Part shown: positions 16,689 through 24,326 of the stretch, one piece after another | Layout of the letters: every line of letters starts with the position of its first letter | Position numbering within the stretch: the stretch's first letter is position 1 | From: an uncultured bacterium | GTDB lineage: Bacteria; Myxococcota_A; Polyangia; Polyangiales; Houyiibacteriaceae | Reading direction: 5' to 3' | Assembly: GCA_938024995.1 (NCBI GenBank) | Contig: CALJDU010000043.1 | Coordinates: 40,833-104,832, forward strand | DNA length: 64,000 nucleotides | Position numbers and translations under genes: made by a program | Notes under the pieces: generated by a model | Databases searched by the model: none | What the model saw: the letters and a program-made list of their open reading frames with translations, nothing else | Told to the model about the DNA's origin: nothing

Positions 16689-17520
16689 CGACGCCTCCGA
16701 AGAAGGTGCCTACATTCTCGGCACCCACCGCGACGAGCTCTTCCGATTGGGTGTGCAACACCAAGTGTGGGCCGAAGAAGCGCAGCGCGGTTTTCGAATC
16801 GCGAAGATCAACGCCGGCCACGTGGTCTTGGACCTCGGTTGCGGACCGGGCTTCGTTTCCAAAGAGCTCGCCTTCTGTGTTGGACAGCAAGGCCGCGTGA
16901 TCGGCGTGGACCGCTCCGCGACCTACCTCGCTCACCTGCGGGCCACCGCCGCGCTTCATGCGCTGCCGATCGAGACGCGGGAGCGCGACTTCACGGATCT
17001 TCAGCTGATACCCAGCAGTCTCGACGCGATGTTCTGTCGTTGGGCGCTCGCGTGGATCGACTCCCCCGACACGGTCCTGGAACACGTCCGCGACGCGCTC
17101 AAGCCGGGCGGCGTGATGGTCATGCACGAGTACTTCGACTGGGGCACACATCAGGTGCTCCCGGGCGGCGACCGGTCCGCCGTCGCCATCCGTCACGCGA
17201 TCGCGGCCTGCCTCAAGAGCTTCAAGGCGCCGCCTGGAGACATCGATGTCGGCCGCGCGCTCCCGCAGATGGTGAGCAAGCTCGGGATGGAGCTCGTCTC
17301 CGCTCGGTTGATGCCGAAGCTCGTGAGACCCCGTGACGCGGCGTGGCAATGGCCGGCTTCGTTTTACCGCGTCTACTTCCCGGCGCTGGTCGACCTCGGC
17401 TACCTCACGCGGGACCAGGTGGAGGCGTGCCTGCGCGAGCTGGATGAGGTCGAGAACCAACCCGACTCGCTGATCTGTTGCCCGCTCATGATCGAGGTCA
17501 TCGCGCGCAAGCCCGCGTAG
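16681..17520 (+). CDS. Class I SAM-dependent methyltransferase (UbiE/Methyltransf_11 type)
   Basis: 279 residues from TTG at 16681 (GGAGG 5 nt upstream). Motif I is VVLDLGCGPGFVSKEL, followed by an acidic ribose-binding loop (VIGVDRS), motif II around DAMFCRWALAWID and motif III LKPGGVMVMHEYF. The C-terminal ~110 residues are helical and not recognised; they probably define the substrate, which may be a small molecule or lipid. It overlaps the METTL9-like gene by 8 nt, and the hydroxylase-like gene lies just upstream on the same strand, suggesting one transcription unit. Substrate not inferable. Confidence 0.85.
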   Translation: MPNDASEEGAYILGTHRDELFRLGVQHQVWAEEAQRGFRIAKINAGHVVLDLGCGPGFVSKELAFCVGQQGRVIGVDRSATYLAHLRATAALHALPIETRERDFTDLQLIPSSLDAMFCRWALAWIDSPDTVLEHVRDALKPGGVMVMHEYFDWGTHQVLPGGDRSAVAIRHAIAACLKSFKAPPGDIDVGRALPQMVSKLGMELVSARLMPKLVRPRDAAWQWPASFYRVYFPALVDLGYLTRDQVEACLRELDEVENQPDSLICCPLMIEVIARKPA

Positions 17521-17563
17521 CGCTTCGGTCCTCGCTCGATCCGATCGGTGATAGCGTCGCGAA

Positions 17564-17986
17564 ATGGATCTCGTAGAGATGTTTCGCTCGTCGGGCATGT
17601 TCGGTTTCGCCGAGCTCGCCATCTGTCTCTTGTGCAGCCCCGTCGGCGTCTTCGCGATCGCGCTCTCTGGGCTTCACCTCGCGAAGCGGCAAACCAAAAC
17701 GCGCGGTCCCGCGCTCGGGGTCGCGTCGGCCGCGCTCTTGGGCGGCGTGCTGTGCACGTTGATCGCGATCGGCGGCTACTTCTACGGCAATCAACAGATC
17801 AATATGGCTCTCGCGAACGTCGATCCCGACATGCGCGCAGAGATGCAGGCGTATGGCGACCAAGAAGTGAAGCAAGCGCTGACGCTCGGGTGCGCCTTTG
17901 CCGGAGGACCGCTCTTCTTCGGCGCGTGTGCGTTCTTGATGGCGCTCGCCAAACCGCGGGACGCGTCCGAGAACGAAGCGCTCTAA
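17564..17986 (+). CDS. Small hypothetical membrane protein
   Basis: 140 residues with three hydrophobic segments (about 14-38, 50-72 and 108-130). A short hydrophilic loop (INMALANVDPDMRAEMQAYG) lies between the second and third. No catalytic motif was recognised. It follows the methyltransferase by 43 bp on the same strand and converges with the next gene, so it may be the last gene of that unit. Function unknown. Confidence 0.7.
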   Translation: MDLVEMFRSSGMFGFAELAICLLCSPVGVFAIALSGLHLAKRQTKTRGPALGVASAALLGGVLCTLIAIGGYFYGNQQINMALANVDPDMRAEMQAYGDQEVKQALTLGCAFAGGPLFFGACAFLMALAKPRDASENEAL

Positions 17987-17993
17987 AAGACTG

Positions 17994-19175
17994 TTAACGC
18001 GCTTCGTTGAACGCTTCGCGGGCCGCGGCGCCGGGGTTGGGACAGACGCGCTCCATCGCGATCAGCGACTCGTCGTACACCCGCGCGTGCTGAACCCGCA
18101 GGCCTTCCGCGTGCGCGCGCTGGGCCTCCGCTTCCTCGCGTCGCTGCTCGTACTGATCATGCTCCGCGCGGCTCGTGCGCGGGACGTTCGCGCGCGCGAG
18201 CTCCGCGAGCACCCGATCTGCGGCCGCCCGTTCACCTCGCGTCCTTCGCAGATCGAGGTAGGCGTTCCGAAACACGCCGACCGCTTCCTCGAACCGATCC
18301 GACCGGCAGGTCAGCGTCGCCATCTCGACCGCAGCCGCGTGAACCTGCGCGCGGGCCTCCGCCAGTTCGTCCGCGGTCGCTCCTCCTTCGGGTCGGCTCC
18401 GGAGGTCGCGTAGCGTGTCGAGCGCGCGCGCGAGCGTGGTCGGGAAGCTCTGCAGCAAGGTGAAGGGTCGACCCGCGACGAGGAACGTGGGGCGCGCATC
18501 GGGATCGGGTTCGAGCGTATGACCGAACACCCGAAGCTCCGAGATCGTCACCTCGTCCCAGCGCAAGATCCCGCGCTCGGTCTCGACGATCTCGATGCGC
18601 CACTTGCCGGCCGGTCCGCGCACCGGGATCCGCTGCAGCGCGCGATCGTCCACGTCGAGCTCAAACTCGCCGAGGTCGCGACCGTCCCGCGACACGCGCA
18701 CCCGCTTCACGCGATGGTTCTGAAGAAAGAGATCTCGCACGCCCTCGCGACTGGTGTTGCCCACGGTCATCGCGAGACCGGTCACCCGCGCGCCCGACGG
18801 AAGCTGCACCTCGATGCTGGCCCCGACGCGGTCTCCCGGGAACGAGTTCCAGGAGGTGGTCGCGTCGCCATCGGTGAGCTTGTCGGGTCCGCGCTGAAGG
18901 TTGGCGAGCGTGGACGAGACGCTCACCGTGGTCGGCGTGTGATGGAGAAGATCGATCTCGACCGGCGCGGCCGGGCGCGTGTCGACCGCGACATCGAGCG
19001 TCGCGTCCTTGGACGGAGCAGAACCATCCGCGCGCACGCTCGCGTCAGGGATCGGCGGGAGCGCTTGGGGCGCAACGACCACTTCGGGTTCCCGCGGGTC
19101 ACACCCACAGCCATCACATGACGCGCAACCCACGATGAACGCCAAGAGGAAGCCGAGCCGCCGAATCACACGCAC
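17994..19175 (-). CDS. Lipoprotein with discoidin-like / NADase-type glycan-binding domain
   Basis: 393 residues from a GTG start. The signal ends in a lipobox-like FIVGC, followed by a short Cys-rich stretch (CDGCGC). Residues ~90-210 contain LTDGDATTSWNSF and a beta-sandwich pattern ending RWDEVTISELRVFG, typical of F5/8 type C-like carbohydrate-binding folds. Residues ~250-390 are helical and Arg/Glu/Ala-rich, possibly coiled coil. The expected place is the inner leaflet of the outer membrane or the cell surface. Glycan binding is inferred from the fold pattern only. Confidence 0.75.
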   Translation of the reverse strand: MRVIRRLGFLLAFIVGCASCDGCGCDPREPEVVVAPQALPPIPDASVRADGSAPSKDATLDVAVDTRPAAPVEIDLLHHTPTTVSVSSTLANLQRGPDKLTDGDATTSWNSFPGDRVGASIEVQLPSGARVTGLAMTVGNTSREGVRDLFLQNHRVKRVRVSRDGRDLGEFELDVDDRALQRIPVRGPAGKWRIEIVETERGILRWDEVTISELRVFGHTLEPDPDARPTFLVAGRPFTLLQSFPTTLARALDTLRDLRSRPEGGATADELAEARAQVHAAAVEMATLTCRSDRFEEAVGVFRNAYLDLRRTRGERAAADRVLAELARANVPRTSRAEHDQYEQRREEAEAQRAHAEGLRVQHARVYDESLIAMERVCPNPGAAAREAFNEAR

Positions 19176-19250
19176 GGGCGTGAGGTATCAACCCGCACAC
19201 GAGTTGGGCACTTTTTTGGTCGGGCGATCCGCTTTGCGTACACCCGCACT

Positions 19251-20384
19251 ATGGTTCGTCGAACACTCGTCGCGATGGTGCTCTGTGCGCTGGTGCCGTT
19301 GGGGATCCCTCAACACGCGCATGCGGAGCGACAGATCTGGGTCGTCCGTCCAGGAGACGCGCTCAGCCTGATCGCCGAGCGGTTCGATTGCACGGTCGAA
19401 GAGATCCAAGAGTGGAACGAGCTCGACAACGACGTGATCCAAGTGGGACAGCGTTTGTTCGTCGCGAAGGAAGACGATCCCGGACCGACCCATCGCGTCG
19501 CCGAAGGCGAGACGCTCTCGCACATCGCGCAACGTCAGGGCATGGACCTCGCGCGCCTTCTTGAGCTCAACCCAGACCTCAACCCCGATCGCATTCGCGT
19601 GGGACAAGAGATCCGCTTGGGCACCAACGGTCGGCATCGCGTTGACCACGAGATCCGTCCGGGCGACACCTTGAGCCGACTGGCCGCGCGCTACCGCGTG
19701 AGCATCCGCGACATCCACCGATGGAACCCGCGTCTCCGCGCGAACCGACTGCGTGTCGGTCGCAAGGTCCGCATGTGGTCAGAGGTTCCGGAGAGCCGGA
19801 GCGTCTCGATCGGGCTCGCGTATCGCGGCAGCCTGCAGAACGCGGAGCGATTGCGACGTCACCCCGGCTACATCATCCGCGATCGCAACCGCGCGTGGGG
19901 CACGCTCGAGACGGTGATGTGGTTGGTGGACGGCTTCGACGCTGTTCGGGATCAGTTCCCTGGAGCGCCGCGTGTTCGCGTGCATGACATCAGCCGACGC
20001 AACGGCGGATCGATGCACGGGCATCGCAGCCACCAGAGCGGCCGTGATGTCGACATCAGCTACTACCAACGTCGCTGTGGCGGTCAGCCGTGCGCGATGC
20101 GTCGTTTGCACCCAAGCGAGCTCGACGTGGCGCGGCAGTGGGCGCTCTTCGAGAGCTGGTTGAAGGCGGGACGTTTGGAAGCGATCTTCATGGACTACAA
20201 CCTCCAGGAACCGCTCTACAACTACGCGCGGAGCCACGGCGCGACCCGTCAGCAGCTCCATCGCTGGTTCCAGTACCCGCGCGGCCGCGACTACGCGCTC
20301 GGGACGATTCGCCACTACCCGCGGCACGCTGACCACGCGCACGTACGCTTCGTCTGCCCGGACACCGACCCCGACTGTCGGTGA
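19251..20384 (+). CDS. mepA: LysM-domain penicillin-insensitive murein endopeptidase (MepA, peptidase M74)
   Basis: 377 residues. A signal peptide (to about 26, HAHAE) is followed by three LysM repeats at about 30-72, 80-122 and 130-174, each with a PGDxLSxIAxR-like start and NPxL/RVGxxxR end. They bind peptidoglycan. The C-terminal M74 domain shows the zinc-binding pattern HGHRSHQSGRDVDI (about 256-269) and HADHAHVRF (about 359-367). MepA cleaves D-Ala-meso-DAP cross-links in murein. E. coli MepA lacks LysM, so the LysM fusion is a lineage variation. A hairpin repeat begins directly after the stop. Confidence 0.95.
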   Translation: MVRRTLVAMVLCALVPLGIPQHAHAERQIWVVRPGDALSLIAERFDCTVEEIQEWNELDNDVIQVGQRLFVAKEDDPGPTHRVAEGETLSHIAQRQGMDLARLLELNPDLNPDRIRVGQEIRLGTNGRHRVDHEIRPGDTLSRLAARYRVSIRDIHRWNPRLRANRLRVGRKVRMWSEVPESRSVSIGLAYRGSLQNAERLRRHPGYIIRDRNRAWGTLETVMWLVDGFDAVRDQFPGAPRVRVHDISRRNGGSMHGHRSHQSGRDVDISYYQRRCGGQPCAMRRLHPSELDVARQWALFESWLKAGRLEAIFMDYNLQEPLYNYARSHGATRQQLHRWFQYPRGRDYALGTIRHYPRHADHAHVRFVCPDTDPDCR

Positions 20385-20390
20385 GCTTGC

Positions 20391-20536
20391 GAGTCTGCGA
20401 CTCAGACTCCTCGAACGCCCACAGCGGAGGGAGCGAAGCGACTGGAGCGAGGACGTTCGTTAAGCGAGCGCGCAGCAGAGCGAAGCGAACGTTGAGGTGA
20501 ATGCCGAAGGCAGAGGAGTCTGCGACTCAGACTCCT
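20391..20536. repeat. Dispersed intergenic repeat, copy B, bounded by identical hairpins
   Basis: The hairpin gagtctg-cgact-cagactc occurs at 20391-20409 and again, extended to 9-bp arms, at 20514-20536. Between them lies the family core: gggagcgaagcgactgg (~20430), agagcgaagcgaacg (~20477) and gtgaatgccgaaggcag. The hairpin right behind the mepA stop may terminate that gene, although no T-run follows it. Confidence 0.75.
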
Positions 20537-20612
20537 AAGAAGAACAGAAGGACAAGAGCGACTGCGCGACACAGGTGAGGGCGACCGCGACGAGAAGAAG
20601 TGCCTGCTTCAT
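20535..20612 (-). CDS. Candidate 25-residue hydrophobic peptide
   Basis: ATG at 20612 to TAG at 20535 encodes a peptide starting MKQALLLVAVALTCV and ending FCSS. It has the pattern of a bare signal peptide or small membrane protein, with GAGAG just upstream of the start as a possible ribosome site. It lies between copy B of the repeat and sixA. It is too short to judge by codon use, and no family is recognised. Confidence 0.35.
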   Translation of the reverse strand: MKQALLLVAVALTCVAQSLLSFCSS

Positions 20613-20690
20613 GTCTCTCACTACGCGCGACATTCGTCACGTCTTCCCCCGGCGGGTAGATCGCGCCGCGTGCCTGCGAGCGCGCTTGGG

Positions 20691-21134
20691 CTAGAGCGCT
20701 TTGGGGTCGAGCGTGAAGGCGTGCCGGCCGTTGTCCGCGCAGACCACGGTGCATGGTGAAAACCCACCGACCGATCGACCGCAAGCGTGCGCCGCGAGGG
20801 AACTGATAGTCGGTGCGTGACCGACGAAGAGCACGCTCGCGTCGTCAGGCAATACATCGAGCGGCGCGAAGACTTGTGCGGTGGTTCCGCGTTCGGGCGC
20901 GAGCGCCGTGTGAACCACGAGCTCCAGATCGAGACCCGTGGTGAGCAGCTCCGCGGTCTGCACCGCGCGGACCAACGGGCTCATGAAGACATGCGTCAGT
21001 GTGACGCGCTTCTGCAACGCCACCGCGACCTGCCGCGCTCGCTCGCGTCCCGCAGCGGTGAGCCATCGACTGCTATCGCTCGGAGCGGAGTAGGGATCGA
21101 TCGCCAGGCTGTGTCGCGCGAGGATGACGTTCAC
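20691..21134 (-). CDS. sixA: SixA-like phosphohistidine phosphatase (histidine phosphatase superfamily)
   Basis: About 147 residues from the GTG at 21134, where the fold begins (VNVILARHSLA). The frame extends to 21254 but those residues lack family features and overlap the divergent gene. The N-terminal catalytic pattern is LARHS (RHG in most members), followed by LTAAGRERARQVA, the SPLVRAVQTAELL block, and FVGHAPTISSLA supplying the second catalytic His. SixA proteins dephosphorylate phosphohistidine on HPt or PTS proteins. No cognate relay is next to it. Confidence 0.85.
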   Translation of the reverse strand: MNVILARHSLAIDPYSAPSDSSRWLTAAGRERARQVAVALQKRVTLTHVFMSPLVRAVQTAELLTTGLDLELVVHTALAPERGTTAQVFAPLDVLPDDASVLFVGHAPTISSLAAHACGRSVGGFSPCTVVCADNGRHAFTLDPKAL

Positions 21135-21235
21135 GCGCGCACCATAGCGGTGATCTCGCTCGCCTTCGACCTCGCGGGGTGAATGATCCGTGCGTTCGCG
21201 CAACCTATGAACGTGGGCAGGACGAGAAAGGAACC

Positions 21236-21460
21236 GTGTTTTCAGATCTTGCAACGTTATCGGAACTCGCGACGCGCATCTCCGTGCGCGCCATCACCAG
21301 TACCCTCTTCGCGCTCTTCGTCGCCGCGTCTCTCACTGCCTGTGCGGGTACCCAAACGAACCGCGCGAACCGGGTCAGCAGCGCTCCGGTCGACCTGACC
21401 TTCGAAGAAGAAGAACAGTTCGCCCGCGAGTTCGGCATCGAAGAAGAGGACGCTCGCTAA
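21236..21460 (+). CDS. Small lipoprotein
   Basis: About 74 residues from GTG at 21236, which has AAAGGA 4-5 nt upstream; a GTG at 21284 is an alternative giving a shorter signal peptide. The hydrophobic stretch ends in the lipobox SLTAC. The short mature part is acidic at the end (FEEEEQFAREFGIEEEDAR). It is divergent from sixA and converges with the Kelch lipoprotein. No family is recognised. Confidence 0.65.
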   Translation: MFSDLATLSELATRISVRAITSTLFALFVAASLTACAGTQTNRANRVSSAPVDLTFEEEEQFAREFGIEEEDAR

Positions 21461-21478
21461 ACGGAACGCGCTAGCCTG

Positions 21479-22639
21479 TTAGGGCGCGAACGACTCGACC
21501 ACATCGACCGCGGAGAAGACCGGTTCGTCGGCGCCACCGATGACGAACACCCGTCCGGCGGCCGCGGCCATCGCGTGTCCATGGCGACGTGTTGGAACCG
21601 GGTCGACGGTGGTCCAGGTGCCGGCCTCCAGATCAAGCGCTTCGACGACATCCAGCGCGCGCGCGCGCTCCTCGCCGCCACACACGTAGGCGACGCCGTC
21701 GAGCTCGGCGGCCGCGAACCCGCCGTGCGCGCTCGGCATGACCGGACCCGCGCGCCAAGTGTCATCGCGTGGGTTGTAGATCTCGACCACGTCCATCGTC
21801 GGCTCCAGCGAAACCGGTCGTCCGCCGAAGACCCAGATCTCGCCGCCGAAAGCGACGCCCGCGACGTGCTCGCGAACGGTTGGGATCGACGCGCCGGTTT
21901 CGTAGCTATCGGTTTCCGGATCGTAGATAAACACCTCGGCCGCGTCCTCAAGCTTCTCTCGGTTCGCGCGCCCCTCGCCTTGGCCCGCGACGATATAGAC
22001 GCGTCCCTCGATGCCCGCCGCGAAGCCCGCCGCGCGTCCTCGCGGCAAGCTCGCGATCTCTTCCCAGGCGTCGGCGCCCGCGCGCAGAACAAACGATCGC
22101 GTCAGCGCTTCGAAGGCGAGCGTCTGCATACCGCCGAGCGCGTAGAGGTCTCCGCCGAGGTTCGCGAGCTGAACGTGGTGACGCGCGACGGGGAGCGATG
22201 GCCCGCGGCTCCAGCGATCGCTCCTCGGGTCGTAGATCCGCAACGTGCCGACCACCCGACCGCTCCCTTCAAAGCCGCCCACGATGTAGACCCGATCGTC
22301 GATCGTGATGGCGCTGATCTCTTGGAGATCTTCATCAAGGCATTGGTCACAACGCCAAGGCGCGCTCGCCTCGCAAGCCCCGCACGCGGGAGGTTCCTCT
22401 CCGGTATCGCTTGCATCACTGGCGTCGTCTTCACCGGCGTCTTCGGTCGCGGCGTCGTCGCCGGTGTCCACGCCGGCATCTTCACTGGCGTCCTCACTCG
22501 CGTCCTCACTGGCGTCTTCGCTGGTCGTGTCACGCGTGACATCTGCAGAGGTATCGAGCGCAGCGCCATCGTCATCACCGCACGCGATGAGCAGGAGAGC
22601 AAAGAGGAACACGCTCTCCATCATTTTCGTTCGCGCCAT
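21479..22639 (-). CDS. Kelch-repeat lipoprotein
   Basis: 386 residues, ATG at 22639 with TAGGGA upstream. Lipobox LLLIAC (Cys 20) is followed by a long Asp/Glu/Ser/Thr linker with SEDASEDA repeats (~30-80) and a CxxC-type cluster (ACGACEAS...CDQC, ~84-100). Residues ~105-386 contain five or six Kelch repeats of the type RVYIVGGF...VEIYNPRDDTWRAG, a predicted beta-propeller. Exported Kelch propellers usually act as binding scaffolds or have galactose-oxidase-like folds. No copper-site residues were checked. Confidence 0.88.
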   Translation of the reverse strand: MARTKMMESVFLFALLLIACGDDDGAALDTSADVTRDTTSEDASEDASEDASEDAGVDTGDDAATEDAGEDDASDASDTGEEPPACGACEASAPWRCDQCLDEDLQEISAITIDDRVYIVGGFEGSGRVVGTLRIYDPRSDRWSRGPSLPVARHHVQLANLGGDLYALGGMQTLAFEALTRSFVLRAGADAWEEIASLPRGRAAGFAAGIEGRVYIVAGQGEGRANREKLEDAAEVFIYDPETDSYETGASIPTVREHVAGVAFGGEIWVFGGRPVSLEPTMDVVEIYNPRDDTWRAGPVMPSAHGGFAAAELDGVAYVCGGEERARALDVVEALDLEAGTWTTVDPVPTRRHGHAMAAAAGRVFVIGGADEPVFSAVDVVESFAP

Positions 22640-22795
22640 TCCATTCCCTACCGCCGCACGTGTGACACGTCGAGCGCTCCTCCCGCGCGGCTACCTCTCT
22701 AGGGGTCGCAAGAGGTCAGAGAAGTTGCGCCGATCATGCGATCGGAGACAATCGAAGAAGGTGGAGGCAAGGGGCAGCGAGCGGGGTGACTCGCG

Positions 22796-24085
22796 ATGAC
22801 CGGGTGGTCGATCCGGGTTCGGTTGGATGGCTTCGAGCGCCAGACCTTCGCGATTGATGACCCGCTGACGGAGTGGTCCATTGGGCGCCGCAGCACGTGC
22901 TCCTACATCGTCAACGACGCGACGATCGCGGGACAGCACGCCACCTTCACGTTCGCCAATGGGCGCGCGACCTACCACGACATGCGCGGCAACGGAGGTT
23001 CGCGACTGCTGCTCGCGGACGGCGCTTCGCGACGGGTCCAGCGCCGGGTTCTGCAGAGCGGTGACCGCATCATGATCGGCGAGCTTGATGGCTTTCTCGA
23101 GTTCGTACGAGAGGCCCCGTGCTTTTGGTTGGTCGATGGCTATGACGTGTTCCCCGGGACAACGCGCGGCATCACGTTGCGCTTGGACGGACACGTTCAT
23201 GAGCTTCGCTATGACGATGGTCAGATCTACGATGGTCGGATCCGCGTCGAAGACGGTGACGAGATCGCGATCGGTTCGCGGCGGTTCACGCTTCGCGTTC
23301 CGGACCGCGTGCTCTCGCGAGCGACCCCCGACGCGCAGGAGGTCGTGAAGAAGATCTGCAGCGCGACCGATGCCGCGTCCCTTCGCGCCGCGATCGAGTT
23401 GGCGTACGCGCGGGAGGTTCACGACGAGCTCAACCACGGAAGCACGATCCGCGAGGGCGCGTTTCCGAGCGTGATCCCCGCACCGCTTCTACGACGCTTC
23501 GAAGAGGAGCGAGATCGCGCCGCTTGGGCAGCCGCGGTCCTACACACGTTCGCGTACGGAGAGAACGCGCTCAGCTTCGCGATGTCCGGGTCCAGTGAAC
23601 TCGAGGTCGACGTCTCCCTCCTTCCCGCGACGCTTCATCGGCTTGACCTCGACGTCACCGGGATCGTCGGCAGCGCGCTCTCCGTGCGGAAGCTGCGGAT
23701 CGCGACGGCTACCTTCGCGCACGAGAACTTCCCGTGGGCGTCGGAGATCGAGTGTGACCGTGGACCCGTTCGCTTTGACGCGTTCCTCGCGCTCACCAAG
23801 CTGCGCCTCGGGGGCCGCGACCATGACCTCTCGAGCTGCCGCGCGCGGCTCTTGGAGCTCGACTCTCCTCCGAGTGAATCCATGCTCGCGTCCATCGCGA
23901 ACATGCCGCGACTCGAGCGCTTGGTTCTGTGGCCGCGCGCCGCCCACTTTGGGGTTGATGTCTCTGCGCTGACCAACCCGACGCTCAAGGAGGTCGAGAT
24001 CCACGGGTCGCTGGTTGGCGCGCTGCGCCCGAACGTATCGGTCAAACGCGGTGAGCACATCGGCGCGCCGCCACCCTTTTTCTAG
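22796..24085 (+). CDS. FHA-domain protein with C-terminal leucine-rich-repeat-like region
   Basis: 429 residues. The N-terminus has an FHA pattern: WSIGRRSTCSYIV, then IAGQHATFTF and a GNGGSRLLL loop, ending with GDRIMIGE. The usual Ser in the S-x-x-H motif is replaced (IAGQHA). A second similar beta region lies at about 115-175. The C-terminal half (about 260-429) has Leu-rich spacing (LPATLHRLDLDVTG, ALTNPTLKEVEIHGS) resembling leucine-rich repeats. FHA domains bind phosphothreonine; no kinase gene is adjacent. It is divergent from the Kelch gene. Confidence 0.7.
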   Translation: MTGWSIRVRLDGFERQTFAIDDPLTEWSIGRRSTCSYIVNDATIAGQHATFTFANGRATYHDMRGNGGSRLLLADGASRRVQRRVLQSGDRIMIGELDGFLEFVREAPCFWLVDGYDVFPGTTRGITLRLDGHVHELRYDDGQIYDGRIRVEDGDEIAIGSRRFTLRVPDRVLSRATPDAQEVVKKICSATDAASLRAAIELAYAREVHDELNHGSTIREGAFPSVIPAPLLRRFEEERDRAAWAAAVLHTFAYGENALSFAMSGSSELEVDVSLLPATLHRLDLDVTGIVGSALSVRKLRIATATFAHENFPWASEIECDRGPVRFDAFLALTKLRLGGRDHDLSSCRARLLELDSPPSESMLASIANMPRLERLVLWPRAAHFGVDVSALTNPTLKEVEIHGSLVGALRPNVSVKRGEHIGAPPPFF

Positions 24086-24140
24086 GGGTCGTCTTCCCCT
24101 CTCATCCAACGTTCGCTTCGCTCATTTGCTTCGCGCCCTT
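24086..24140 (-). repeat. Dispersed intergenic repeat, partial inverted copy D
   Basis: The minus strand here carries gagcgaagcgaacgttgg followed by gagagggg and a GC-rich stretch, matching the core of the repeat family. It sits immediately after the FHA gene stop. The rest of the 24141-24320 gap is Arg/Ser-rich shadow sequence without a gene. Confidence 0.5.
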
Positions 24141-24326
24141 GCTCCCTTGGGTCGCGCGCACTCAGAAGGGGCTGTTGCGGCTTCGCCATTCACGCGCGGC
24201 GCACGCTTCGTTCCTCGCGAACATGCGTACTTTCGCGTCCTCGCGGCGATTTAGGGGTGTGTCCGATCAGACTTTGACGATGAAGGAAGGTCTTCGTCCG
24301 TCCTGCGTATTTGAGCGCCGGAGGAT

